Below are positions 22,019 to 33,135 of a stretch of DNA of 64,000 bases, one piece after another. The stretch's first letter is position 1. Each line of letters opens with the position of its first letter. The notes under the pieces are model-generated. The model searched no databases and was not told the origin of the DNA. It saw only the letters and a list, made by a program, of their open reading frames with translations. The translations under genes were made by a program, and so were the position numbers. Origin of the DNA: Ephydatia muelleri (Eukaryota > Porifera > Demospongiae > Spongillida > Spongillidae); assembly GCA_013339895.1 (NCBI GenBank), contig JABACO010000001.1, positions 23,894,780 to 23,958,779 on the forward strand, written 5' to 3'.

Positions 22019-25000
22019 ATGGCGGACGGAATAGCTGCAAACGGTTTGTTTATCATTTGAACTTTCTAAGTTTAAAGATATCGATTGTATAAGCTTTGCT
22101 AAGTAAAAGTGTACTGTCTGTTTTTGTAGAGTTCTTTTGTGACGTATGCAATCGAGGATTCATGAGCGAGAGTAATTTAGAGCGGCACTTCGGAACTGAA
22201 AGGCATCGAATTTTAGTAGAAAGTCTCTCCCACGTGTCAAAGGAGCAAAACCAACACCGCTGCTCAGAAGTACTGGTTTTCTATTAGTTCACGCGTATCT
22301 AATGACTGTATTCTTAAAAACAGGAAGGATTTATAGAAGACGTTGGAGCTGGATTTGATCGAAATGACGAGGATTGTCAATACACGTACGAGGATGGGTG
22401 CTCAGATGAAGATGAATCTGTCATTGAGTCAGGTACGCTATAATTTAAGCATCCACAGCCATTTATATTAGTCCTGAAGGTAACCACTTTGAGATTCACT
22501 GTGTTTTATGATACTATAGATGTTGTACAACTTGCAAGGAGTTTGGAACGTTCATCTACTTGCAAACCTTTTCCAAACCTATTGTTTGCTCTCCTCTACA
22601 TTCTGATTCATGGTCCTCATCCAATGGTGCGTAAATATGTACATGCTTATTATAGTAATAGACTGGTTGACATGGTTTAGGGAGAATCAAATTTATCCTT
22701 CATATGGTTCATGCTTCAAAGTGCAGGCCATTCTGTACCTAGTCTGTCTAAAGTACGGAAATTCCTCCTACCAGGATTTGTACCATCTTTGAAGGTATAG
22801 TTTATTGAAGAAATTTTAATCAGTGTTTTATTTGCTTGCAATAGTTTTTGTCCCCAGATCGTTATCCATTTTACTACAACTCTATGAGATCTACACTATC
22901 AAGCTGTCTTGGAAAAAGGAAAATTGCTCGTGATTTGACACGTTATCCAGTTGTGACCAGCATCTACAAGTACGTGTAACACCCTAACCTTTCAAGGTAT
23001 CCATGCACTGTGGCCTACATTGTTCAATTACTTCCAAAAGGCTAAAATGCATGGCCTAGCTCACAATTCCTTATCCGTATCCCTGAGTTAAAGAAGGAAA
23101 CCTGGGTTCTGTTTGAACTTTTTGGTCACTGTGTGTATGCAGCAGCTGATTCAGGGCATTTCTGTGTAAATAGTGTTGGCTTTATGGGCTCTGCCATTAG
23201 GCAGAACTTACAGCATTCACCTTCACATGCAGGGAAGTATTTCATGGTAAAAGGTGGAATACAGACCCTCGCTTCTTCACACCAATGATAACTACAAATG
23301 ACATCCCTGTCTTTCTGAGAGAGTGTGTTGCCTTTTCTCATCCTCAATTTGGAATGACCACAGCTTTTATAGTGAAGTTCTTTCAAAAGGTATGCATACA
23401 TTGCCAGTTTATGCAAACATTATTGCTACTTAATTTTACTTTTTAGGGTGATGATGTTGAATTATGTTTTGAGGGAGATCTTTTGCTTGATGCCAGACAA
23501 TTCAAGATTGCTGTGCCAGATAGCACAATCTATTTTCTTCCAGTAAACACTCGTATTCTGTTTGGCCGTACTGAACAATGCATATCACTGATAACATCTG
23601 TGGAACAGAAACCAACGGACATTGTACAATGGGAGGCAGCTACTGATTCATTTAAGAGATTTTCTTCTGAGGTAAAACTTGTTTCACATTTGCATATGGT
23701 CATAAGTGTAATTTAGAGATTTGCCTGGGATAGGACGTTGTTCACTATGTCATGCAGTAAAGCATCTGATGCCAAAGAGGGGAGGGGGGATAGTGCTGCT
23801 TACGGTGTTATACACCCAAAGATAGGGTGTTGAATTTATATGGTGTGATTCAATTGACTGATGAGTTGCATACTAACTTTTATAGGAAACTGCACAATAC
23901 TTGTCTCCACATCCTTTTAAGGCAAAAGCAGCTGGACGTAGAGTTGTGACTGTACCACTTGTTTTGTTTTCTGACGACACCAGCGGAAACAAAAGTAAAA
24001 AGTGGCATAAATTCGAAAGTTGGTCCTTTATGCTTGCTGGTCTGCCGCGGAATCTAAATGCAAAACATGAGAACATACATTTCATCTGTTGTTCTGATCA
24101 GATGGATGCATTAGGCATGAGTGGTCCAATTGCTGATGAATTGACAGGCTTAGAAATGGATGGTATTGAAGTATATGATGCATATTTGAATGAACAGGTT
24201 TTAGTCATTGCTCCACTACTTTGCATAATTTGTGACAATCCACAAGCATCAAAGTTGGTCAATCATCTTGGTGGGTCTGCAAATAAGTACTGCAGATTCT
24301 GTATGGTATGTTGTCTGTACATGTAGTGGACACACTATTCTATAATTTATATTTTATGTACAGGCAGACCGTGATACTTCCCCCTGTTTGGTATGTGAGG
24401 AGAGGTCCTTGCAACAGTCCCTGCAGCAGATGGAAATAATACGCTCGCAGCGTACAGAAGCACTGAGAGAGCAGCATCGAACACTTTATGGAGTTAGGGA
24501 AGTTAGCAACCCACTGTTGCATGTACCTTCTGACCTGTACAGGTGAGAGGTTTTTCGTGTTATAATGTAACTTTAAGATATTGCCTATTCAGGTGTTTGC
24601 CTGTAGAAGCGCTACACATCATTCCCCTTGGCATTTGTAAAGCATTTTTGAAGGATGTAATGCCAAAGCTGTCGCCCACACAGAAAAGGGAAGTGCTGGC
24701 TAGGATCCGTGCATTTAATCATTCTGGATTTAAAGTCAAGATCCATGGAAACGTGTGTTATCACTACCAGTCTTTTGTCGGTAGAGACTACAAGGCATGG
24801 ATGCAGATGGCTATATTTATTCTGTCCCCTTACCTTTCAAATGGACAGTTGATTGTTCTTGTGAACTTATCTAAGGTTGGTGATGTTGAGGTAGTAGTAT
24901 TTATGTTTACTGCTTCACACAATTTGTAATATTCAGGTCTTTCAAATTGCTTACTGCAGTTTCTTTGAGTTATCCAAGGCAGAAGCATGGCACCAGATAT

Positions 25001-26456
25001 GTGTAGACTTTGTGCACTCTGTTCGAGACTTCATGCCTAAAATGCTCCGAAAACAGAAAGTTCATTACATCCTTCACCTAGTTCAGTGCATGCAAGACTA
25101 TGGACCATCATCTAGCTTCTGTGCTGAGCGGTTGGTGTTGTACACTATAGCACCTCTGTGTATGACTACATGTTTAAATTTTTTCCCTATTAGACCTGAA
25201 TCGTTTAACTCCAATATACGGATGCAGAATATATTTGGCAACAAGCAGGCTCCTAGCAGAGATATTGCTGTGCATTTTGCTGTGATTGAACACCTCCGCT
25301 TCGTTTGTGAAGGTGGTTATTATAATGACAAGGAAAGGTTTGTTCACACGTAACTGTGGTGCTTGCATGTAGAATGTAACAATGTATATGTGTTGCCAGT
25401 TGTGATACAGGTCTCCATGACCTTTACTACTCAAACCAAGTCCAACGCTTTCTCAATTCAGCACCTAGTAAGGAGTTAAATGCGCACAAAGCCATATACA
25501 CTGCAGCAACAGCAAGAATGGTAGGTGATAGAGATTAGAGGAGGGTGTGGGGGAGAGAATAGCATTGGCAGATCAAGAAATAATGCTATAGGGTAGGGTA
25601 CACTTGCCAGCAAAGAAGTATGGGGAGCCCTGTAATCACTCAGGGTGGATTCTCATAAGCTTTCACACATTTAATGACAGGGACGGCTTTAAAATGAATG
25701 AGGCGGGGAGGGCTGCTGGGCTCCCCAAAGCTATGCTACATGTATCTAGATCCTCCTTTGGAGAAGAGGGTGTGAAAAAGGAGGCTGGAGGGGGAGGGTG
25801 TTTGGGATGATTTTCTTTTACACCCAGTATTTTAAAGCCATCAGGTGCGTGTGACCAGTTTATGTTTCTGAAAGTGACTATAACTGAGCTTGGAGTAGAA
25901 TCGACACTTGAGCAGATTCTGAAGATGGATCCACCATATGATGTCATTGTGCACCTTGGCAGCCTTATGGATGGGAAGCTGCAACAGTTTAAAGCTGTTA
26001 TGTCACATACGGTGGAACTAGTTCATGCAGGGGACTACATAGAACTCGATCCACCATTCTGTGAGGTATGCTACTTTTTTTAAATCCATTAATATACCAC
26101 TTCATCTCTTCTAATAGTTCAAATATGGACAGCTCCTGACTACCATTAAGTCTGAGGCTGGACATACGTATTGTCTAGTACAAGGTTTTGAAGCAGTGGA
26201 GCAACCAGATGGACAACCACTAGTTAATTCTTTTGACTGTCCACTCTACTACTTGTCAAGGAAACTTTTCACTGTGGACAGCAGTGCCATTGTTAGAGCT
26301 GTGTCAATGGTTCATGAATGTGGTTCTAGCTGCAAACTACAGGATGCAGAACTTTTTCAGAACGTGGAAAGAGAAGAAATGGCTACCATGCAGTGTGTTC
26401 TTAAGCATGACTGGACATTGCCGTTGTTCTGTTATAATGTGTACTGCATTTTATAA
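22019..26456 (+). CDS. Transposase gene, C2H2 finger plus large catalytic region, many small introns
   Basis: The first exon is short (22019-22043, MADGIAAN). It splices in phase 1 to an exon at about 22130 encoding a C2H2 finger (FFCDVCNRGF then LERHFGTERH). Acidic and helical exons follow (22324-22430, 22504-22620, 22680-22793, 22850-22971, 23234-23391). The most conserved part is 23886-25340: VPLVLFSDDTSGNKSKKWHK, WSFMLAGLPRN, IHFICCSDQMDALGM, ANKYCRFCM, HIIPLGICKAFLKDV, LARIRAFNHSGFKVK, YQSFVGRDYKAWMQMA, KVHYILHLVQCM, CAERPESFNSNIRMQN and QAPSRDIAVHFAV. Proteins with these motifs are widespread in fungi and aquatic animals as transposon products. The catalytic acids cannot be assigned by eye. 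The last exon ends at 26456. Frames look open, so the gene may be active. Family assignment (Plavaka/KDZ-like) is tentative. Confidence 0.75.
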
Positions 26457-26982
26457 CAATTTAAACATTAGCGCATTATTAGAACAGGTCCATAAAAGGG
26501 ATTTACCATGCCGATACGCTCTGCAATACAGACTGTGTCAGGCCCGTTATCGGTTTCGAGTCCGATTGTAACCTACATACGGAATCGGAATGTTCCCTTC
26601 GGACATGTATCTATACGTGTAAATTTATCGGTACACATCTGTAAACAAACCGTTGCGGATTGTTTACGGTCCTGACTCGATGAAAATTTTTTGGTTGTGT
26701 AAGTTTCCCAACGGTTTACTTTGTGATGTGGTAAATGACTCTCAACTCTACAAACTGATTTGTTACTACTGATTTGTTTGTGTGGCCCGTTTTCAACTCA
26801 TTTCGCGCTGATGCTGAACGATTTGTGCGCGTTCTCAAAAACGTGATCGTGTTATTGTCGAAGCAGATTTCAGCTGTCAGCAGTCAAACCACGTGACCTT
26901 ACAATGTGTGCGGCGCCATAGTGCGAATGGGATTGGATGTTACCGATAAGTTATTGTGCTACTTTGTAATGGCCCTGGGGAA

Positions 26983-27552
26983 CAGTGGCGGATCTACCAT
27001 AGCGTTAGGGGGGGCGGCCGCCCCCCCCATCGATATAAAATGCCGCCCCTATTATTAAATTGCCGCCCCCCTTCACACTACGACGTACACATAAACACTA
27101 CGATTAAAATAGCTATATTTGTTAATGTTTATTACGAATTATCATATCTGAACGATAATTGATTCCGTAACCGCACGTCACCATATTACGTCTACTTCAT
27201 TACGCGCGCTCTGTAATACTGTAACGGTTAGCAAAACGTATTTTCTGTGTGCCAAAAGTTGACTGCCCCCCCCCCCCCCGTCGTAAGGGACTGCACCCCC
27301 CCCCCCCCGTCGTAAGCGGACTGCACCCCCCCCCCCGTCGTAAGCGGACTGCACCCCCCCCCCCCCCCCCCGTCGTAAGGGACTGCACCCCCCCCCCCCC
27401 CCACCCGTCGTAAGGGACTGCACACCCCCCCCGTTAATAATTTTACAAAGTCGGCCCCCCCCCAATCTTAAATAGGTTCCTACGCCTCTTAAATATGCCG
27501 CCCCTCCAATATAACCGCCCCCCCCATTGCCTTATTCCTGTATCCGCCACTG
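26983..27552. mobile_element. hAT-type MITE, 8-bp TSD, with poly-C minisatellite
   Basis: Terminal repeats CAGTGGCGGAT...ATCCGCCACTG are flanked by an exact 8-bp duplication CTGGGGAA (26975-26982 and 27553-27560). The unoccupied site is at 34895-34902. The interior (27265-27440) has about five copies of a unit CCGTCGTAAGSGACTGCA followed by long C runs. It is non-coding; Gly-rich antisense frames are artefacts. Confidence 0.9.
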
Positions 27553-27922
27553 CTGGGGAACGATGGCATAACCCACCTAACCATCAAGTCGTACTTGTCA
27601 GCAATGCATTGGCCAGGATCGAGGATTCAACGAGTGCCACGTTCCTGCGGTACATCCAAAGGGACAAGACCTCACTGCCTATTGCTTGGGGCACTGTATG
27701 ACTGGGCGGTGCCATCTCACCACACCCCCAAACATGGTGCTACAATGCTCACCACGATCCCTGGAGCATGGCCAATGATAGATAATAGTGGTAGAAGATT
27801 AAACACAATTAATAATACAATGTCATGCCTTCATGTAGTAATGATGATGACCTCATCTTTTACCTGTGTAATGAAAATGTGTTATGGTTATTGAATCACC
27901 ACTTCTTATTTCTCATGTGCAG

Positions 27923-28009
27923 TTTCAGTCAATGCTTCAGAGAAGAGGAATGGGATAGGACTTTGCTGGGAGACCTGCTGATAAAGGCACCTCATCTAGA
28001 ATCTCTGAA
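27923..28009 (+). CDS. LRR exon (pair A, first)
   Basis: An 87-nt exon, phase 2 on both sides (TGTGCAG|TTTCAG to CTGAA|GTAGGT), reading FSQCFREEEWDRTLLGDLL then IKAPHLESL. It is one LRR unit with the consensus leucines in the second half. Near-identical exons lie at 35261 and 36025. Confidence 0.8.
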
Positions 28010-28132
28010 GTAGGTACCCAGTCCATACCAAGAGTGGAGAGGGGAGGAGGATGGGCAGCACAACTAGCAGTGTGTATCATTTGCATTCTACTCTGTACAT
28101 TGTATGTTTATGGATGGTGCTCCTATTTGCAG

Positions 28133-28216
28133 CCTACGATGGAATAACCTCGATTATAATGGATTGATGGCGTTGTGTGCAGCAAGTTCTTCTTTATCAA
28201 ATCTGAAAGATCTGGA
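28133..28216 (+). CDS. LRR exon (pair A, second)
   Basis: An 84-nt exon, phase 2 on both sides (TTTGCAG|CCTACG to CTGGA|GTAGGT). It reads LRWNNLDYNGLMALCAASSS then LSNLKDL, a canonical NLR/RNase-inhibitor-type repeat (LxxNxLxxxGxxxL). Copies lie at 35471, 36235 and 47422. Confidence 0.9.
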
Positions 28217-28469
28217 GTAGGTTATATTCTTATGGTGTGTGTTATTTGTGAAAGCCATAGTGCGAATGGGATTGAATGTTACCAATAAGTTATTGTGCTA
28301 CTTTGCAATGGCCCTGGGGAACGATGGCTTGACCCACCAATACCATCAATTAATATAATGGATAACCATGTGTGAGAGTTATGGGAGGGGAGGGGGAAAC
28401 CAATTACGGATACCATGGAAACCATGTACACCTTCTGTAAGCGTGTCGTCTTTGTAAGTTACATGTTCG

Positions 28470-31275
28470 GTGTAGAGGGTCTTTAAAAAGTGATATGGTT
28501 GTTGATGTCGCCACTACCTTGATGTATGGCGCTCAGAGGCATAGTAGTTTGTTTCCCATGTTTGGTTTGGATACCATGTGCACACCTTGGGGAAGAATTG
28601 TACTCACTTTCTGTTGCATATTGGTATTGCCTGCAATGGAACCATTGTTGGGCGAATGGGGTGCGAGCCATTGTACCGTAGAGGCCAGCAGAGGTTGTTG
28701 CCTTAGCTGTGTGACTCCACTTCAGGATGCTAGCTCCAGGGTTAGGGTAGCCATATGTGTTGAGTAGTGGCCCCTCTGGGGAACGCCCAAAGTTGACCTC
28801 CCTAGCTGCAGCTGTGGCTGCTCATATTCTGAAGCTGTGTGTGTTATAGTTGCCTGGGTTGTAGCTGTTCTGGCACAACAGAGAATGGTGGGTGGACTGT
28901 GGCCTTCGGACTGACAGTGGCCTGCCAGACTGGTAGTGGAATTATGGAGCAGAGCTCTGGCTTGGCCTGACAGCGCCATAAATAGGATGGCATGGCGAGG
29001 ACTGGACAGCAAGGCTTCACTAGTGAGTCCCATTGTAACGATGGACCCTTTCCCCATCTGATCCATCTCGGAATATTTGATGGTCAGCTGCAGCTCTTAA
29101 GGTGCTAGCAACAGATCTTGCTTGGCTAAGAAGCACCCCTCCTCATGGCTTTCCTTTTCAAGCTAACTCTGGAAGCCAAAGAAGGCCACTGCCTGCAGCA
29201 TGAGACGGTCGTGGGTAAAGTGTGTCTTGCTCGCGTACAGAGATTGGGACAACTCCTTTAACATCTTGATGGTGAGTGGTTGACTTCTAGCAGTGCTATA
29301 CCAAGCGGCCTGTTCCTTTCAGAGCCCTCTGAGAGCAAGACTCACCTTGGGGTTCCTTGTGACGGTGCTCTGAAAGCCATTAGAGTGGTGGAGGTATGAG
29401 ATTGCTGTCGGATACACTGTGATGGTCTGGATCCTCAAAGTCTTACTCTGATGGGCTGCAAACAGAGTTGCAGCATGTTTGCTGGCTGGGCAGGGCTGCA
29501 GGTGGAGCTGTTTGCAAAATGCCGTGAACATAACAATACCCATTCTGTAGGTACTTCTTGTGGAAGGGGCTATGGCCTGTGTGACCAGTCTTGGGAGCCA
29601 CCGTTCTACAGCTGGGTCACTCTTAACCACTTCTACACCCCTATGTCTACTTTTGAAAAAAATTTTTTTATATATGTCACTGTTCATACAAACCTAATTA
29701 ATTAATTTCTTGATGTCTTTGTTTACTGCCCATATGAATGTGTGAAATTTTGACCACAAAAGTAAACAATTTCAATTTTCTTTACGTGTGTAAGAAATAT
29801 GCATAGCTTACATCATTGGCTATGTGTTTATAGCCACCCTTTCTGGTCAATGTAGAAATTTGAAAAACTCTTTTTATTCATTTGTATCAGTACTATTTCA
29901 AAAGGATCACTTTTTTCCTGGTAATCAGTCCCCTGATCATCACTGTTGCTACAATGGCAAATAGTTCCTGCCAATATGATGCCATTCCATGAGGGTAGGA
30001 AGTTGTGCCACCATTGGAGGTCTTCACGGGCCTCAGCATTCATGTAGATGCCATGATGACAGCTGGAACAGCCACCAGCAGAAGAGGCACCCTGCTGGTA
30101 TTACTTGAGCAGCAAATGCTAACTTCCCTATCAAAGAGAGTAGCTCCCTCTTTGGGGCTGTGCGACGTCCCAGCCAGTTGGTGACTGTCGGTGAGATCTG
30201 TCTGAGCTTGTCTGCTGGTAGGTGTAGTTCCTGATGGACTGTGTCCAGGGTGATGCCTAGGAAGGTCCAGGTAGATGCAGGGTTTTCCAGTTTGTCCATT
30301 GCTACCGGGACACCAAGGTTGTCGCACAAGGCCAGCATTGCTTGAACTGAGTTCTGGCAATGATCCTGACCAAGCTGGACCTAAATCATCATGTGTCTAT
30401 GTAGAACTTGTCATTTCAGTTCATACCTAGGAGGTTCCAGTTGTCAGGACGCACTGGGACCATGTGAAAGGCAGACATCAAGTCTACGTTGGCCATCAGA
30501 GCCCTAGACCATGCCCATACAGGAGGTTCACTGCATCATTTGATGGAGATATAGTGATGGTGGGACCACGATACGGTGCTGTTGCTTTGGCTGCCTGAGT
30601 GGCACTTCCTCTTATGCTGGCGAGTGGTTTTCCGAGATCAATTGTTGACTGTAGGGCTTCTGTGGGGTCACTCCCGGCTGGCAGTCGGAGCTGAGCGGGC
30701 CTTGGTCCGTACTCTGGCTAGCCTTGTGGGTGTTACCACTGGCCTGGTTGCGTTGGCGTGGTTTCGGGTCCTCATCCCTCATCGGACAGTTTGTCGTCTT
30801 TGGAGGGCAACTTGTTCTTTGCAACCTCTCCATCTTTGGGAGACAACTCATTCTGTGTACCATCTTGACCTGCTACTGTAGTTCATCCTCGTTCTGTGTA
30901 CCATCTTGCCCTGCTGGCTCATCCTTGCTCTGTGTACCATCTTGCCCTGCTGGTTCATCCTCGTTCTGTGTACCATCTTGCCCTGCTGGCTCATCCTTGC
31001 TCTGTGTACCATCTTGCCCTGCTGGTTCATCCTCGTTCTGTGTACCATCTTGCCCTGCTGGTTCATCCTCGTTCTGTGTACCATCTTGCCCTGCTGGTTC
31101 ATCCTTGCTCTGTGTACCATCTTGACCTGCTGGTTCATCCTCGTTCTGTATACCATCTTGCCCTGCTGGTTCATCCTCTTCTGTGTACCATCGTGCCTTG
31201 CTGGGTTGTCGCCACTTTCCCCTTGGATGGGGTGTTGCTACGGGTAATGGTGTTGTCCAGCATCCTTTCAACCGG
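28470..31275 (-). mobile_element. DIRS-like retroelement (RT, RNase H, tyrosine recombinase), degraded
   Basis: Reading 5'-3' on the minus strand, a 12-residue repeat region (31271-30873) comes first. The reverse transcriptase (about 30560-30033) follows, with LMANVDLMSAFHMVPVRPDN and then FLGITLDTVHQELHLPADKL and KRELLSLIGKLAFAAQVIPA. Next is an RNase H-like piece MNAEAREDLQWWHNFLPSWN (30043-29980). A tyrosine-recombinase core-binding part (29687-29319) has AIAPSTRSTYRMGIVMFTAF, and catalytic-domain remnants continue to about 28500. RT with a YR integrase is diagnostic of DIRS-type elements. Stops and frame changes between the parts make it inactive. It lies antisense in an LRR intron of the NLR locus. 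Confidence 0.85.
30846..31195. repeat. 36-bp minisatellite coding a 12-residue repeat antisense
   Basis: About nine to ten copies of a 36-bp unit containing GTGTACCATCTTGCCCTGCT alternate between two variants. Since 36 is a multiple of 3, all frames stay open. The minus frame reads (DEPAGQDGTQ + N/S + E/K)n and leads toward the DIRS reverse transcriptase, so it may be part of that element's Gag-like N-terminus. Direct repeats without spacers, hence not CRISPR. Confidence 0.9.
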
Positions 31276-32207
31276 GGGCCCTCTTATTGCCAGACGTCAT
31301 GATGTTGGCCTGATTGAGGTAAAGGTGCAGGACCTCTGTGGACAGCCCCATTACATGTGCACATGTCTGATTGGTCTCTAGTTCTAGATCCATGATGATC
31401 GCTATTCGATAAATCCCACTGCTGGACAGAACTGAAAGGGTGTGTGTTGTGTGTGATGGGCTTATACATGTATGCATGCCCCAGGGGCGCCATGGGCAGG
31501 TCTGAGTCTGGGCCTGAATGTATGTGATTTTCATAAACAGTGCTACATGGGGCAATTGATTGGGCCTATTGAAGGGGTATGACACCTCCATGGGCACTTG
31601 CTAGATTTCCATTAAGCGCTGTTTCTACCAAACAGTACCTTTAACAAATGTATCACCCAATGTGGCAGAAGTGTCATTTCAATAGTGGCTATTGGGGAGA
31701 GGACGTTAGGGGTGAGGTCAGGGGGAGGATGCCAGAGATGGGATTCCCCTCCCACACTAGTCCAAGTGCATGCATGACATAAACACCTCCCTTATACGCA
31801 ATGCGACGCTGGATACATAGTTTGGAGGTTGTGTGTAATTATTATGGTAGTATTAGAAGGGGCCTAAGTAACTATCCTTGTTAGGGTTGGCAATAACATG
31901 TCTGCAATTAATATTATTGGAAAACCACATGTGAGAGTTACGACATCAACACAAGGCCCAGTTCTTTACACCAATCCAATTCTAGCCTTCAATAGAAGCC
32001 ACACCCTTTATTAGGTTGTGGCCGGTCACAATTCTGGACCAAAATATCACACGCCAACAAACATGACACACCAAAAACGCCTAACTGCAATGATTGATCA
32101 CGTGTTCCTATTCCAATTAATTTCCACCCGGTTCTCTGTGTATCCGATTGTAGGTCCTCTACACCACTCTCCCCAGAACCGAGATATAACATCTTTGTAA
32201 ATGAACT
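31276..32207. other. Intronic DNA, no gene
   Basis: No motif-bearing frame. It may include the untranslated part of the DIRS or gypsy remnants on either side, but no LTR was recognised. Confidence 0.35.
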
Positions 32208-33135
32208 TCACCGCCTGATCTGGTTTCTGGGATGGCACAGGTCGGGGATTTCGGTCCATTCTTGAGGCTGAGTTGGGACCAAAGGATGGCCTTTGTTTGG
32301 AGGCGATCCGCGGTTCTTAGGCTCTGATACAACCACTGGGTGTTCAAAGTCAACAAATGCGTGCTTCAACCTATCCACTGATATGAACTCTTTCTGTCCC
32401 CCTCTGTCAGTTGTGAAGATCTTGTCTCCTGCCTGCATGACTTTGAATGGTCCTTCGTACGGACATTGGAAGGGTGTACGGTGAGCATCCCGGCAATCAT
32501 AAAGAAACTGAGATTGCTTTAAGTTGTGGGATGGAGGATGGTAGATTGAGGTGGACATGGGTGTCTGCATGCAAACTTGATCCCGGAGTTGCTGCAGTTG
32601 GGAGCGATGCTCTGGCTGGAAATTGTGACTAACTAAATAAATTACCAGGCACTGTGAGAGGTGCCCCCCCCCCCCCCTCCCCCCTCCATAGACCAATTCT
32701 GCAGATGAACACCCTAGGTCATCCTTAGGTGCTGTACAAATTCCCAGAAGTACCCAAGGTAGTTTAGCTGTCCAATTAGGGCCAGTGAGACCGTAAAGCC
32801 GCCTTCAGATGTCTGTGGAACCTTTCTACTAGGCCATTGGATTGCGGGTGGTAGGCAGTAGTGGTCATTGGATGTCCACAGTTGTGAAGTAAACTGGGCT
32901 CCCCTATCAGATGACAGGTCTATAGGAATTCCCAAACGGGCAATCCAGTGGGATATGAGGCGCTTGGGCACAGGTGGTGCTGGTGATGTCATTGCGGGGA
33001 ATGGCTTCTGGCCAACGAGAGAAACGATCCACTATTGTGTGAAACCATTGGATGGTGGTAGGGGTCCAACAATATCCACATGAATGTGGTCAACACTATG
33101 GTGAAAGATACTGAACTGGTGAAGTGGGGCCTTAA
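32208..33135 (-). pseudogene. Ty3/gypsy integrase fragment (downstream part)
   Basis: On the minus strand, from the TTAA at 33132-33135 downward, the frame reads APLHQFSIF, DHIHVDIVGPLPPSNGF, then FSRWPEA, LGIPIDLSSDRGAQFTSQLW (integrase core). The post-integrase region follows with RTPFQCPYEGPFKVMQAGDK and ISVDRLKHAFVD. Frameshifts and a deletion separate these pieces. The upstream part of the same integrase resumes at 40118, on the other side of the piggyBac block. Inactive. Confidence 0.9.

Larger units (their letters stand above)
19995..26699. mobile_element. Two-gene DNA transposon, CAC...GTG ends, TA target duplication
   Basis: The ends are inverted: CACAACCAAAAAA on the left and TTTTTTGGTTGTG on the right, flanked by TA (19993-19994 and 26700-26701). 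The uninterrupted target is preserved at 34.62 kb. Both ends carry many subterminal variants of a CGGAAC/GATATCGGAAT motif in both orientations (19990-20230, 26500-26690), as expected of transposase or accessory-protein binding sites. Inside are two divergent intron-bearing genes (20776-21916 minus, 22019-26456 plus). CAC ends, a 2-3-bp duplication, subterminal repeats and two genes suggest the CACTA (EnSpm/Plavaka-like) superfamily; this is an inference. The element may be recent, since the ends are intact. Confidence 0.8.
19388..29290. repeat. Segmental duplication copy 1 (interrupted)
   Basis: The stretches 19388-19994, 26700-26982 and 27553-29290 align in order with 33992-37637. Two insertions explain the difference: the transposon at 19995-26699 and the MITE at 26983-27552. 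Copy 2 has one more LRR-pair unit. The shared sequence includes LRR exons and DIRS-derived DNA. Confidence 0.85.

Noticed and set aside
27178..27465. Gly-rich antisense frames
   Set aside because: Products of the C-rich minisatellite inside the hAT-type MITE.
30724..31381. Several plus- and minus-strand frames of 100-160 codons, and a CRISPR-like look
   Set aside because: A 36-bp tandem repeat keeps every frame open. Repeats are adjacent with no spacers, so not CRISPR. Only the minus frame in the DIRS context deserves mention.
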